Origin: Hygrophila difformis
Lineage: Eukaryota > Streptophyta > Magnoliopsida > Lamiales > Acanthaceae
Assembly (NCBI GenBank): GCA_030278955.1
Contig: JAOANR010000015.1
Span: 19,005,073-19,069,072, forward strand
Length of the DNA stretch: 64,000 bases
Reading direction: 5' to 3'
Position 1 is the first letter of the stretch, and each line of letters begins with the position of its first letter. Positions 1 through 11,570 of this stretch are shown here, in pieces. The notes beneath the pieces were generated by a model. That model was not told where the DNA came from. It worked only from the letters and a program-made list of their open reading frames with translations, and did not search any database. The position numbers were made by a program, and so were the translations under genes.

Positions 1-1640
1 AGCATTTAAAAGAAAGCGATAAAAGAAAGCAATAAAGAAAGCATTTAAAATCCTATCACTCGGAGGTTTTTGAAAGTCTGACCCTGGTAGTAAAAGAAAG
101 CCCCAGTCAGGATGGCCAGGTGTGGATCAAGAATTCCCTATTCTCGGTGAACCGCTCGCAGTGTTCACTTCTCGTTGGGTGGTTATGAGATACAAACTAA
201 TGAAACGAACTAATAAATTAGTTCGTTCTGGATGCACTCACTCAGGACTCAAAAATAGGCTTTGGCAGAAGAAGATAGCAGTTGAAAGAATACTCAACCC
301 TACCTTAGAAAATAACCAGGGCCCGAATGTTGTTCCTCTAGTATTATCTGTCACACCTTATCGGAATTCAAGTGGAATCTGACCCAGTGTAATATTTAAT
401 ACAAGATTTCCAACAAACAGCAATTTTGGAAAATAATAAATCTGAAAATCATTCCCTATCAGGTACTAGACTCTCAATTAAAACACAGATCCTTTCAGTC
501 TAGGTGAGACCTAATCGCTGACTCTGCTTCTAATTTCCCAAAATCAACCCCCAGTCGGATGTGAATTAGTCATAACTGTCGAATTTATCCCTTACTCAGA
601 TCCGGATTTTATAAAGGAATTTTTGTTGGAAATTTATTATGAAACATCTGATTTAAATCAAGACTTCTATGTCCAAGGGAAGGATCCCAAAATAATATTG
701 ACCACAATATCTACATAATAATATCATGCATAAATTTATAGAGAAGTGTAAAAGTAAATAACCCAAAATATAAGGCGGGTTTAGACAGAAGTTGGAACAC
801 AAAGATGAAATAGCCGGAGATGAGAAGAATTTTGGCTAAAGAGAGTGCCAGAAATAACTAGGGTGATCTGGACTGCAAACATCTGCTATCCAGTTCCTAA
901 TTATTCCAGATGGAAAGATTTTTAGACAGAAAGGAATTCCAAGTGACGGTGACCACCGTCATTCAGCTCCCTTTTGTCTGTGAATGGAAGAAAAACCCAC
1001 ATATTTTCTTGTTGTAATAATTCTCAAATAATGTTGGTCGACATCATTTAATAATACTACAACTTGAATTCAGGTTTGAAATTTAAGATAAAGAAAAGAA
1101 AACTGTATCCGGATAGGAGTCAGCTGAGCAGCTATTATAATCCCGGATGGACGAACCGCCAAGGCTTCCACCGGCCACTATCCAGACCATGCAAAATAAC
1201 ATCTAATAATTAATATACAGACCACGAGCTGGTTATCCGTGTGGGAATACCCGCCAACATTAATCTGATATATTCCTTATTAGCTGTTTCACACATCACG
1301 GAAAATACAAAATAAATAAAAGAAAATATTTTTGGGTCATCTTGCATGAGAGACATTGGTTTCTCATGCAAGGGTATGGAAATTATTCCATAATCACTCT
1401 TTATGTCCAAATAATCACTCATTCCATAATTAATTAATTAATTACAGTCCGGATTATATACTTAGATCATTAGAGTTTAATTATTTTTGTAGAAGAATCT
1501 TTTAATGGGAAATTGAACAAAGTTCTTTATATCAAATTAATCATGGGTTGAGATCATTGGATTTCAACCTCAAAATATTAATATAAAGGTTCAATTAATT
1601 AATGGAGTGAGATGAAGAATAAAAATTTGGCAAAAAGGTG
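1..1640. other. Unassigned AT-rich segment
   Basis: I recognise no gene or complete element here. An 86-codon open frame at 122-382 on the plus strand has no recognisable domain and is probably chance. A perfect 11-bp stem with a 10-nt loop (1341-1351 with 1362-1372, arms CTTGCATGAGA and TCTCATGCAAG) is the only clear structure. The segment runs without an obvious boundary into the hairpin array to its right, so both may belong to one larger repeat cut by the window edge. Confidence 0.4.
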
Positions 1641-1644
1641 CCAC

Positions 1645-2325
1645 CTTGTCGCGATGCAGAGTTTGTGTCGCGGAGCGTGGCTCCGCGACAAAGGTTTCGC
1701 GACAAAGGGGTGGGAAATAAGAGGAATGGATATTTTGAAAATTAGGGTTTGCTTTGTCGCTTAAGCAAAAATTTTGTCGCGGAACATGGTTCCGCGACAA
1801 AGAGGCATAGCGACAAAGAGGGTTGAAAATTGGTAAGGACATAATTCCTGGTCGCGGAACAAGGATTTTGTCGCGATACGTGGTTCCGCGACAAAGGTTC
1901 CGCGCCAGAGTCCTCCCAGAATAAAATTACAAGTGTTTGGGTCCTTGGTCGCTAATCAAGGGTTTTGTCGCGGAACGTGGTTCCGCGACAAGATTGCTTC
2001 GCGACCAAGGGTTTCAAAATTAATGGCAAGGCTTAATTTTCTGTCTCGGAATAAGATTTTGTCGCGGAACGTGGTTCCGCGACAAGGATTCCGCGACAGA
2101 AGCCATGCAGACAAAATGCAAGAATTTGGTCCTTTGTCGCTAAACATGGGTTTTGTCGCGGAACGTGGTTCCGCGACAAAGGTTGCATCGCGACTAAGGG
2201 TTTTAAAAATTTATAAAAAAATTTGGCAGCATAACGCCTAATAATGCATTACATGGGTGTGCGTTGTGATCCGTGAGATCACAACGGGAAAAATTACGTT
2301 GCAACCCGTGGGGTTACAACGTGAT
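1645..2325. repeat. Array of perfect hairpins with GTG loops
   Basis: At least seven inverted repeats lie here. Perfect ones are at 1666-1690 (11-bp stem), 1773-1801 (13 bp), 1965-1991 (12 bp), 2059-2085 (12 bp) and 2152-2180 (13 bp). The core arm is GTCGCGGAAC with GTTCCGCGAC, and the loop is GTG (ATG in the second). An imperfect copy lies at 1866-1895. The hairpins starting at 1965, 2059 and 2152 are spaced 93-94 bp, so this part is also a degenerate tandem repeat. Two further hairpins with unrelated stems keep the GTG core: 2262-2286 (10-bp stem, loop CGTGA) and 2296-2322 (12-bp stem, one mismatch, loop GTG). The first hairpin has GGAGC/GCTCC where the others have GGAAC/GTTCC, a compensated change. 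The host element is unknown; subterminal DNA of a DNA transposon or LTR DNA are both possible. Confidence 0.8.
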
Positions 2326-2940
2326 GCAATACAATATAGGAAATGCAATTTTAAAATAAATATGCACAAACATTTAAATACTATCCCTCTTTAGATCCAA
2401 TGCACTAGAAATAGAAAATAAAAAGCAACAGTACTACCTAAGACTAGAAAGAACAAGAGCAGTATAGTAAAAATAAAAGAAAAGGCTAACACTAGTACAG
2501 GAAGCAAAAATACAAACTAACTATGCTAACACTAAAAATAAAGATAAAATAAAATAAAACCTACATTAAATCTATCTAGGGTAAATATCAAGTGTTTATG
2601 CATTTTATTAAAATAAGGAAAGCAATAAAACCTAACTACAATGCCAAAGCATGGTTCAAAATACACCCATTAATTAAGTGTTTGAAACCCACAAACTACT
2701 GAATATAAAACTGAAAAAAAAGTGAACACTAGCTACACTTATTTATTACAAAGCATAAATTAAACTAAGCTAAGATCTACTACATGGCATGAAAATAAAT
2801 TAAACTACATCTACCTACACTAATTTTGGAGAGCACAGTGGTGCCTCCTTGAACAGTAAAGAAAACTAAGTGTAGCTAGGTTACTGTTCAAGGGGGTGGG
2901 AGGATATATTTATAGAGTAGGATTAAGCCCTAGGCCCATT
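2326..2940. other. AT-rich spacer, nothing recognised
   Basis: A-rich sequence on the plus strand with scattered CTAACACTA-like and AAAATAAA-like words. No long open frame, splice-bounded exon or terminal repeat was seen. It separates two clusters of the same hairpin family, which suggests all of 1.6-3.3 kb belongs to one repeat. Confidence 0.4.
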
Positions 2941-2949
2941 CAAGGCCCA

Positions 2950-3325
2950 CCTGGTCGCTAAACAATTGCTTTGTCGCGGAACAAATTGGCTAGGGACAAA
3001 ACACTTTTTAGCTCCAAGATGGCGCCCAGGAGGGGCGGGAGCTCGAGGTCCGAGGGGAAGAAGACAAAAATCCATGCTTGCGGGAGCTGAGGTCCCTGGA
3101 CCTCCCGAGTCTTTCAACAGGAAATTAATTTATGAGGAGTCACGTGATGCCTGCTTGTCGCGGACTGTCTTGGGCGCGATCCACTTTGTCGCGGAACCGT
3201 GTTCCGCGACAAAATTATGTGCCTTGATTTTCCTCTCACAGTCTCGGAACAATTTTTGGGCGCGGAGCAATTTTTTGGTCGCGGAGCACTTGGTCGTGGA
3301 GTACCCTTCCGCGACAAAGTATTTA
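2950..3325. repeat. Second, degenerate hairpin cluster
   Basis: The same GTCGCGGAAC family recurs. A perfect 13-bp stem lies at 3185-3197 with 3201-3213, loop CGT instead of GTG. Degenerate half-copies lie around 2972-3000 and 3270-3320 (GTCGCGGAGC and TTCCGCGACAAAG words). The right-hand copies abut a CT-rich stretch that begins near 3330. Confidence 0.7.
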
Positions 3326-3329
3326 ATTT

Positions 3330-4250
3330 TTCTCTCTCTCTCATTTCTCTTCTCTCTTCATTCTTCTTTTTCTTGATTCTCGATCCCTTTCTGTTTACAG
3401 CTTTCTTCTTCAAATTTCTTCTTCTTCGTTCTTTATTTTCTAATTTTGCTCTTCCATCTTTTTCGTCTCTCTTCCATTTTCATTCCAGTTTTCCAAAATC
3501 TCTTCTTGTTCTCGCTCCAGTTCTTTCTTTTCCAGTTTTCTAAAATCCCTTTTCTTCTTCTTCTTTGGGTTTTCTGAAATCTGAAAGTGGGGGTTGGAGA
3601 CAATGGAAATATGAAGTGCTCGGTTGGTGGTGGTGCGAGCTGTTGAGGCGGCCGGAAATGGAGATGCTGCGGCGGAGCTTGAGAGAGAGGCGGAGACAGG
3701 GGCGATGAGGTGAAGATGGGGTTGAGGGTGGTCGGAAAATGGGATTTGGAAATGGTGGTGGTTCGCCGGAGGAGGGCGTGGCGGCTGCGCCAGTGGAAGG
3801 AGATGGATGGTGGTGGTGGTGATGGCAGGAGGAAATGAGGGTGGTGGATTTGGGTGGAGAAGGGTGGATGTGATGGTTGGTGGGTCGGAGAGACTGGAAT
3901 GGATAAGGGGGTGGCCGGAGGTGCTCGGCGATGGGGGTTGTGACTGAGGATGGAGGTGGAGGCGCTGTGGAATCGACACGGCGGTGGTCGGAATGGACAG
4001 GGGGAGTGGCGCGATGACTGGCGGAGGAGATGACCGGAACTGGAAATGGTGGAGATGGGCGGCTGTTGCGTGGTGGCCGCTGGTGGCGGCGAGGGTCGCC
4101 GGAGATGTCGCCGGCGGCGGTGGCGGCGCCGCCGGCGAAAGAGGGTGATTAGGGTTAGGGTTTTGGGGTTAGGTTTGGACTGGATTGTATTGGACTGGGC
4201 TGTTGTGTTGGGCCGGAGGAGTTTGGGCCTGTGGGGATTGAATTAATGTA
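3330..4250. other. CT-rich then GC-rich segment, leader-like on the minus strand
   Basis: On the minus strand this reads like a plant transcript leader: ACCCTAACCCTAA words near 4150, then proline/serine-rich low-complexity codons, then a purine-rich run. A 179-codon minus-strand frame at 3440-3979 is Pro/Ser/His-rich without a recognised domain. I do not call it a gene. It may be the leader of the repeat that carries the hairpins, or captured host DNA. Confidence 0.35.
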
Positions 4251-4781
4251 ATGGGCTAGCATGAGTTGGGCTTGAATAATGGTACTGGGCCTGGAGAGTT
4301 TGGACTGAATTTCTTGGACTGGATCAATTTGGACTAAATTGATTAATTCACCTGCAATTAATTAAAATTAAGAGAGATTAGTGGACCAATTATTTTCAAT
4401 TAAAGCAGAAAACAGAAACAAAAACAAACATAAGAAATAAATAAATATATACATCAAAAAAATGTAAAAATAATATAAATATAATATTTATTCCACTTGG
4501 TTATTCGGTATGCGTTCCATCTAATAGACCCGTGTTCTATCAAATAGACAATCATCGAACCAAAATTAATCAAGTGGAGGATTTTTAGTAATTTATCATG
4601 TTTTTGGGTTTTTTAATATAAAAAGTAATAAAATAACAATATTTTTGTATTTTTCAATACCAGCTTATTATTTATACAAACTTGCATAAATCTGTTAAAT
4701 TCAACTGCTTTCTTATTAAAATAAGACCGGAATACGATCAAATGTCCATGTTTAGACACGGAAATAGATTGAAAATAATGG
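4251..4781. other. Non-coding spacer downstream of the minus-strand gene
   Basis: AT-rich DNA with no open frame of note. An 8-bp inverted pair (TCCACTTG near 4493 and CAAGTGGA near 4571) is visible but isolated. The sequence next to the gene's stop codon would serve as its 3' flank. Confidence 0.3.
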
Positions 4782-6297
4782 TCAATTTTGGCCATTATCA
4801 TCACCCCCATTAGCATCCTGTCTCGCCTTCGGATTCTTATTAACATTACCCTTCTGCTTCTTCGTTGCCCTCTTATCCCTACCACCTACATAGCCTCTCT
4901 TCCGAACTAATCTGTCCTCCACATCCATCACAGGCCGTCTATCCAATAATATCTCCTCCACATCCACCACAGGCCGTCTATCCAACGCACCACTGTCTGC
5001 AATCAAATCCTACACAAAACATGAATTAATTATGCCATCATACTTCAATACGTTTTAGTCACCAAAAAAACAGCATTTCGTTACTAATCAGGCCGCGTAT
5101 CCGAGCCGCCCTTTCACAGCAATTCAGTACATTATACAACACATTTATCTATCACTAGGCCACGGGTTCATACAAAGTTATCGGCATTTACCTCAAACTC
5201 ATTTGTCACTGGTCGAAGATATTTATGCTCCTCTGGCATTGGGAAGAAATTCTTCACATGCTCCGGTCTGAGCTTCTTCAATGCCTCCACACATTCTTCG
5301 ACCCCAGGGTGGCTTGTTCGCCACCTCGAGAATCGAGGAACGCATTCCCTCCCAATTGGCTTTGCGAGAAGAGGTATACGCTCAAAAAACCAACTCTGCA
5401 AGAACAATATCATTTGGCATAATGACATACACAACAATCATCAATGTCTGAATCTAACTATTATACACAACCAAATGTTTCCAGTCTTACCATTAGCTCG
5501 AACATGCATCCGTCTGCATAGCGCTTCCCTTTCGTACATTTCTTCAGCGACTCTAACAGGAAATCGTGCACCGCCGCTCCCCATGCATACTGGCCTATCC
5601 TATCCAGATCATCAACATAGTGAACAACATATGCTGGAACATATTGGTGGGCAGTTGGGAACAAGATACAATTGAACACAAATAGGATATACATCCTCGC
5701 AATATCATCCGGATCATCTCTTCCCAACTCGGCACCATCTCCCCCGCACATTCTATTCATTATGGCAATTATTTTCTTCCGCCGGACATTTACAGCGCTG
5801 CCCCCAAAATATTTATCAAGTGTCCTGCTGCTCCCCTCCAATTTCGGATGGACATAGGGCCCCTCAAACTGAAGTGCCATGACACACGAGAATTCTGCAG
5901 CAGAAAACTTTAGCTCAATCCCATTCCCTATTATGAAACTTCTACCCTGCACATTGTAACAACCAATTATTGCTTCTAGCCACGCTAGACTGCTGTAGCC
6001 ATTTGGACATTTCATGAAATGCCAAAATGGAGTCCTCTTCAGTGCTCCGATCTGCGCATCCGTTAGTTTTTCGACTATTCCATCCATTGCCGCCCTAAAA
6101 TATTGTGGTGAGCACCTTGTAATCAGCCCCGCATCGCCTCCTTCTTTATTCTTCCTACCATCCCTATCCTTGTCCTCCTTATTTGCTAAATTTCCAATTC
6201 CCCCAACTTTCTGCCGCCCTTTGCTACTTTCCCCTTTCTCCTCCATACTTCCCTTCACACTCTTTCCACCATTCTTTCCACCTGCCTTCGGTGCCAT
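4782..6297 (-). CDS. Plant mobile domain / DUF1985-like protein, three exons
   Basis: A minus-strand gene model with clean GT/AG junctions: exon 1 6297-5491, exon 2 5395-5192, exon 3 5009-4782. These give 269, 68 and 75 codons plus stop, all in phase, for about 412 residues. The start is the ATG at 6297, opening a Lys/Gly/Glu-rich tail of about 65 residues. The frame is open further upstream to 6360, so another start or a leader exon is possible. The central part has the pattern of the plant mobile domain/DUF1985 group: a PFWHFMKCP-like entry, a CYNVQGRSFIIGNG strand, an ARMYILFVFNCILFP helix, a YAWGAAVHDFLLESL motif and, across the exon 1/2 join, MFELM followed by SWFFERIPLL. The C-terminus is basic and low-complexity (KRATKKQKGN). 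Such domains occur in host proteins and in Mutator-like elements that capture host sequence. I see no Ulp1 protease or MURA transposase beside it. The family call rests on pattern memory only. Confidence 0.55.
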
Positions 6298-6360
6298 TTC
6301 AATTTCCCCTTCCGTTTTCAACCCCTGAAACTCTCCTCCGCTTATTTCTACCTGAAACAA

Positions 6361-7354
6361 TTATGAAGTTACTTATAAACACCACCTACAAACACACATA
6401 ATGGCTCTAACTAAGGTGTATCAGTAAAACTAACATAAGTTCAAATGCCTATCACAGATTACAAACAAATTAAACATCCAACATCAATTACCACAAATTC
6501 TGCCATACAAAATGCATAGCAACATTTAAGACTTCATTTACCGGGAGTGACAACCTTCAACATTCAATCGAATGAATAATAACATTAAACACAACAATAC
6601 TGTGTAGATTTCCATCTAAAGAACAAACACAATTACTGTTAGGGTTCCGGCGCTTACCCGTTTTCCCCCAAACCAAAAAACAACCAAATTCAACACAAAT
6701 TACTTACCACTAAGAGTATTACACCGTTGATTTCCCCCTCGCCACCCTCCACCTCCGGCTACGCCCTCCGCCAACCCCTTTCCGCCGCTTCTACGCCGCC
6801 CTTTTCCTTCCTGGAACCGTCGACCTCTCCTCCGTTTACCAGTTCCCTAGCCACCGTCTCCGCTGCACACCCGCCACCAAAAGCCCCTTATACACTCTGC
6901 TCGCCGCCTCAACGTTGCCCTAACCACCGGCGCCTTCTCCCGTTCAATCGTTAAAAGCTCCGACAATGTACAAAGTTATGTGAGAGAAGGGGATGTCGTG
7001 TACCGTTACCATTAATTGAACCCGTACCCCCTTCGATTAAAAAATTGATATCGTTCCCCCCTTTTTTTGTTTTTTTAATTATACTTTCAATTGGTGGGGT
7101 TTTTTTACATTTTGAAACGTGGGGGGGGGGGGGGGGATGGAGGGGGTAAGGGTATTAACGGGGGATTTTTGAGCAATTTCCCGTTAATTATATAATAATT
7201 AGTAATTTAATATTCATCTCTAAATCCTATTAATTTTTATTTTATATATGCGAAGATAAATACTAGCGTACTACATTTTCCCTATATTATGCATAATATC
7301 TTATCTGATTTTTGTCTAAGCTGTATGTGATCATATGATGTATGCTTATTGCAG
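6361..7354. other. Upstream flank with GC-rich block and G run
   Basis: A GC-rich block at about 6720-6960 could be the 5' leader of the minus-strand gene to its left. A run of about 17 G lies near 7122-7138. AT-rich sequence follows up to the first plus-strand exon-like piece. No transposon termini were identified with confidence. Confidence 0.35.
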
Positions 7355-7405
7355 GAGAAAGAAACCCTGCTTCTCAAACGAGAGGAGAAGAAAATTTCTA
7401 TTGAG
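7355..7405 (+). pseudogene. Candidate exon of a broken host gene (piece 1)
   Basis: A 51-nt stretch bounded by a good acceptor (TTGCAG before 7355) and a consensus donor (GTGAGT from 7406). It is open in one frame as 17 codons, rich in Lys and Glu (EKETLLLKREEKKISIE). It lies on the same strand as the exon-like pieces at 7874-8022, 20.57 kb, 21.02 kb and 50.22 kb. Inferred only from splice signals and codon sense; the protein is not identified. Confidence 0.4.
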
Positions 7406-7873
7406 GTGAGTTCTGTTCAATTAGTGTTTTACTGAATAAATAAACACTTTGATAATTCATTTATCTCTTGCGAATGGGTAATAATTATTTAGCTTATTAG
7501 GCTTTTCCTCTTTAATTATCTCTGTTAGGTAGGTATGATGAAATTCCTCATCAGTCCATCAACATATTTGCCCTTCAAATTTAAAAAAAAGGAGCTTGAG
7601 AGCTTTGATATAATCTGCAAAAACTGTAATCTCAGGATGTCCAAACCAGAGGTTTAATTATCTGTATTAGGTATGATGAATTCAGATAGTAGTAGTCTTG
7701 TCTAAAGAGGGATTAGAAGGGAGGCTGTAGTTGTTGCAATGTGGGGAAATTGATTGCCCTGCCGGCTGCATGTTTAATGGATTTGGTGACACTTACCTAA
7801 ACCACATACTCCCTCAACTCCATCCTCATCGCCGCTAATAAGAGGCTCGAGGACAGAAGATTTTGAAGTTCAG

Positions 7874-8022
7874 AAGTGTGTGTGATGAGGGTGCATTCAG
7901 TTTCCTCTATAATTTAGTGGGGAAGTATTCAATTCTTGTTATTGCTTGGAGTGCTGGGATGCTTCAACTAGATGCTCTAGTGGATGAAACTCAACCTGTG
8001 TGGAAGATTGATGATTATACAG
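7874..8022 (+). pseudogene. Candidate exon of a broken host gene (piece 2)
   Basis: The stretch is flanked by an acceptor (TTCAG) and a donor (GTAAAT at 8023). It encodes an unbroken piece that includes SILVIAWSAGMLQLDALVDE and ends QPVWKIDDYT. The AWSAGMLQLDAL...QPVW pattern faintly recalls the plant nucleoporin NUP88 family; this is a weak memory-based match and should be tested. A copia element begins 466 bp downstream, in what would be the next intron. Confidence 0.4.
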
Positions 8023-8487
8023 GTAAATGGTTTGTGTTAGTGCTTGATCTGTTGGATATTCTCTGTTTGCTGCTCTTTATTTTAGTATGCACAATCTGAC
8101 TTGTTTCTGAAACAGATAGTTCCTGCACTGTTTGTAATTTCATATTTTACTGAACGGAAATCAAATGGTTTTCTGAGCATGAGAAGGTTGTTACCCTTCC
8201 CATCATTGGGCATCTTTATTATATTCATTTTTTCCACTTCTGTGTTCTACAATTTGATCATCTATTGTTCTACAATTTGATTTAATTATTGGGTTTTTTT
8301 TTAAGAAGATGAATTTAATATAATATTTTATTCTGCATGGTCGTGTAAACACTTTTCCAGGTAAAAAGACTTGGAACCTTAAATAAATCCTTGGCCGGAG
8401 AATGTAACATTTCTGATCTGCACTGAGGTTGTCAGTAGAGGAGTTGTTACTCCATTTGGTGGATCTGGTTGTCGACTATGATATTCC
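8023..8487 (+). other. Presumed intron DNA interrupted by the copia element
   Basis: AT-rich plus-strand sequence after the second exon-like piece. The retrotransposon starts at 8488, preceded by ATTCC. The other side of the element continues with TTTCC at 20531. The two 5-mers differ at one base, so they are compatible with an aged 5-bp target-site duplication. Confidence 0.45.
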
Positions 8488-8895
8488 TGATAGAACTTTA
8501 ATTTTGAGATCCATATATTTATGAACAACATGGATCTAGATCTAGCACAACGGAAGCATTTAAACAAATCAACATTACCTCCAGCCATTGTTTGTACTTG
8601 ATGAATTGAACCTCTTAATTTGTACACTGCAAAAATAGTTGATACTCCTTTGGCTTTTCCCAATCCTCCTTCTTCTTAATCGATGGTGTTTACTGAATTT
8701 TCTAAAATGAGAAGTGGAGTTGAGGAAGTCTATAGGAGCACTTAAGGTTTCTTATATAGAACTCCTCCCATCAAAGAGTTCCAAATACTGTTGTGTAGTG
8801 TAGGAGTGGGTCAGTTGCTCCTTAATAACTGAATCATTAATTAATAAACTAAATGGACCACTGTAAAAAAAAAAAGAAAAAAAAGAAACCGTACA
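8488..8895 (-). repeat. Copia 3' LTR and polypurine tract
   Basis: In minus orientation the LTR starts TGTACGG at 8895 and ends TCTATCA at 8488. A polypurine tract (AAGTGGGGGAA, 8906-8896) immediately precedes it. It matches the 5' LTR at 20139-20530, with small indels and an expanded A/T run near its start. Confidence 0.9.
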
Positions 8896-9164
8896 TTCCC
8901 CCACTTGGTCCATTAACCACACAATTAAATGTATGAGAAATAGACATATGAATCATAGTGATAGGTCCTCAATGTGAGTATTATCTCCTATGTATTACAA
9001 TACATCCAATCTCCTAAAATTGGCTCACAACTTAATGAATAAACCCCATGTTCATTCTAGATCAATACTGAAAGTTATTTCTCAAAATATAAATTAAATG
9101 TGCACAAATGAATGAGAAATAAACAAACTTAAACAGAGTTTTGACAATATAATGAATGTGAACA

Positions 9165-9368
9165 TTAGAAAAAGGAACCAAGTCCCATGAGTGTTACATG
9201 ATCCTTGAATTTCTTTGGTGTCATGCCTTTAGTCAAGGAATCAGCAATCATTAAATAAGTGTTAATGTGTTCAATGACCACTTTATTCTCTTTAACATGT
9301 TCCCTTCTGGCCAAGGATTTGATGTCGATGTGTGTACTTCGACTTCCACTTTTATTATTGTTGGCCAT
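9165..9368 (-). pseudogene. Copia pol C-terminal piece
   Basis: An open piece with the usual end of copia RNase H: SRSTHIDIKSL, then VIEHINTYLMIADSLTKGM and the stop just after GLGSFF. It is in a different frame from the upstream reverse transcriptase/RNase H piece, so at least one indel lies near 9360. Confidence 0.8.
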
Positions 9369-10477
9369 GAAAATGCAGCAGAATTATCACAAAATAACTT
9401 AAGTGGTCTAGAAATGGAATCCATGACTCTAAGACCAGATATAAAAATCTTCAACCAAATACCATGCGATGTAAAACAGGAAACAAACTCAGCCTCCATA
9501 GTTGAAGTAGGAGTTAATGATTGCTTGGCACTTCTCCAAGACACAGCTCCACCAGCAAACATAAAAATGTAACCAGATGTGGATTTCCTGGTGTCAATGC
9601 AGCCGGCGAAGTCTGAATCAGAATAACCAATCACTTCCAAATTATCGGTTCTTTTATACATGAGCATGTATCCTTTTGTCCCTTGAAGATATCTCATAAC
9701 TTTCTTTGCAGCCCTCCAGTGGTCAATTCCTGGATTACTCTGATATCTTCCCAAAACTCCAACTGCAAATACAATGTCAGGTCTGGTGCAAACCTGAGCA
9801 TACATTAGACTCCCTACAGCTGAAGCATATGGGATATTCTTCATGGTTTCACTCTCAAGATTATTTTTAGGGCATTGACTTAATTCAAATTTATCACCCT
9901 TCACAATAGGAGCTACACTTGGTGAACAATCTTTCATATTAAATCTCTCTAAAACTTTGTTGATATATGTCTCTTGGGATAATCCCAAAATCCCTTGAGA
10001 CCTTTCTCTATGGATCTTAATTCCAATGACATAAGATGCCTCACCCAAGTCTTTCATATCAAAGTTCTTTGAGAGAAATTGTTTCACCTCATATAGCATA
10101 CCCTTATCATTTGTTGCAAGCAAAATATCATCCACATATAAAACAAGAAAACATACCTTACTCCCACAAACCTTCAGGCTTATACATTCATTCATGACAT
10201 TTTCTTCAAAACCAAATGAAGATGTGACTTCATGGAATTTTAAATACCATTGGCGGGAGGCTTGTTTCAAACCGTATATGGATTTATTAAGTTTACAAGC
10301 TAAATTCTCACCTTTATTAGAGAAGAATCCTTCAGGTTGTTCCATGTAAACCTCTTCTTGTAAATCACCATTAAGAAAAGCTGTTTTCACATCCGTCTGA
10401 TGTGGCTCATAATCAAAGTGAGATACTAATGCCATGATGATTCTTAATGAATCCTTCCTTGTAATCGATTCCCTCAT
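9251..10477 (-). pseudogene. Copia reverse transcriptase and RNase H
   Basis: Encodes most of copia reverse transcriptase: the QTDVKTAFLNGDLQEEVYM start, the KSIYGLKQASRQWY motif and the catalytic LYVDDILLATND. A connector follows (MKNIPYASAVGSLMYAQVCT), then RNase H with GYSDSDFAGCIDTRKSTSGY. The frame shifts away from the true RNase H end near the C-terminus, and from the upstream piece near 10,480-10,520. Reverse transcriptase copies element RNA to DNA in virus-like particles, but this copy cannot make a full-length protein. Confidence 0.9.
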
Positions 10478-10509
10478 TTCGAGTGAATCCCTTGGCTACA
10501 AGTCGTGCT

Positions 10510-11193
10510 TTATGTCTTCGATGTTGCTTTGTGAGTCTTTCTTGGTTTTAAAGATCCACCTACATGCAATGGGTTTACACCATTGGGCAACTCGACAAGA
10601 TCCCAAACTTGATTAAAAGCCATAGAATCCATCTCTTCTATCATATGTTTATGCCATAAATTTGATTCCTTATAATTCATGGCTTGTGAAAATGTTTCAG
10701 GATCATTTTCAGCTCCAATGTTATAATCCGATTCTTGTAGATATACTTCATAATAACTAGGAATTGATGTTCTTCTAACCCTATTAGACCTTCTTAATAT
10801 TGTTACATCATCTTGCTGAGGAACATGTCCTTCAGCCACAACTTGATCTACAGGATTATTTCCAACAACTTGTGGGATTCCAATAGCTGGTTGTCTAATG
10901 CCCTTTGAATCTGAAGGGGCATGTAAGACTAACAGTCTATCAGTTGGCTCAGGTGGTTGAGCATCATAGTGATCTTTTTCAGAATCAATGTCTTGAAAAC
11001 AATCACTCCCACTAGCCAAGTCATTCTCAAGAAATTTAGCATTTCTTGATTCCACAATCCTAGTACTATGAGAAGGACAATAAAACCTATAACACTTAGA
11101 CTTTTTTGCATACCCAATGAAAAATCCACTAAGGGTCCTAGGATCAAGCTTCTTTTCTTGTGGATTATAAATTCTTATTTCGGACATCCCCAA
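10510..11193 (-). pseudogene. Copia integrase C-terminus to RT linker
   Basis: Contains the copia integrase tail motif (LDPRTLSGFFIGYAKKSKCY), a low-complexity linker, and the RT entry (NYKESNLWHKHMIEEMDSMA and VWDLVELPNG). It is frame-shifted relative to both neighbouring pieces. Confidence 0.85.
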
Positions 11194-11216
11194 ACGCGTA
11201 TATGTCTCAAACTAGG

Positions 11217-11570
11217 TTACCAACATTTGAATAACTCAAAAGGTGTCTTAGAGACAGCCTTGGTTGGAACCCTGTTTAATATATACACAGCCGTCTTAAG
11301 TGCTTCAGTCCACAAAAATTGAGGAAGTTTAGTATTACTCCTCATACTTCTCACCATGTCCATTAATGTTCGATTTCTTCTTTCTGCTACACCATTCTGA
11401 TCCGGAGAACCAGGCATAGTGTATTGGGCAACAATCCCATTTTCTTGAAGAAATTTCGCAAATGGACCTAAAGCTTCTCTACTCTCAGTATATCTCCCAT
11501 AATATTTACCACCTCTATCTGATCTCACAATCTTAATTTGTTTATCACAGTGTAAAAACGTTAAAGGCAT
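11217..11570 (-). pseudogene. Copia integrase core, second half
   Basis: Carries the central and C-terminal parts of the integrase catalytic core: [14 protein letters not shown] (second Asp), then [20 protein letters not shown] with the catalytic Glu. The upstream half of the core is in another frame; the break is at about 11,560. Confidence 0.88.

Noticed and set aside
1645..3215. Possible CRISPR-like array of palindromic repeats
   Set aside because: Spacing is irregular, spacers are related to each other, no cas genes exist, and the genome is a plant's. It is an inverted-repeat family of unknown element origin.
3440..3979. 179-codon Pro/Ser-rich minus-strand frame
   Set aside because: Low-complexity codons in GC- and CT-biased DNA with no domain; several frames are open at once.
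4493..4578. Facing TCCACTTG and CAAGTGGA words as transposon ends
   Set aside because: Only 8 bp, no matching target duplication outside them, and no related copy in the window.
7122..7200. Possible Mutator-like terminal inverted repeat (GAGCAATTTCCC) for an element holding the 4.8-6.3 kb gene
   Set aside because: No matching inverted terminus was found on the left side; GGGAAATTGAAC near 1507 is too weak a match.
7874..8022. Firm assignment of this exon to NUP88
   Set aside because: The resemblance is a short pattern recalled from memory; no alignment could be run, so it is left as unidentified.
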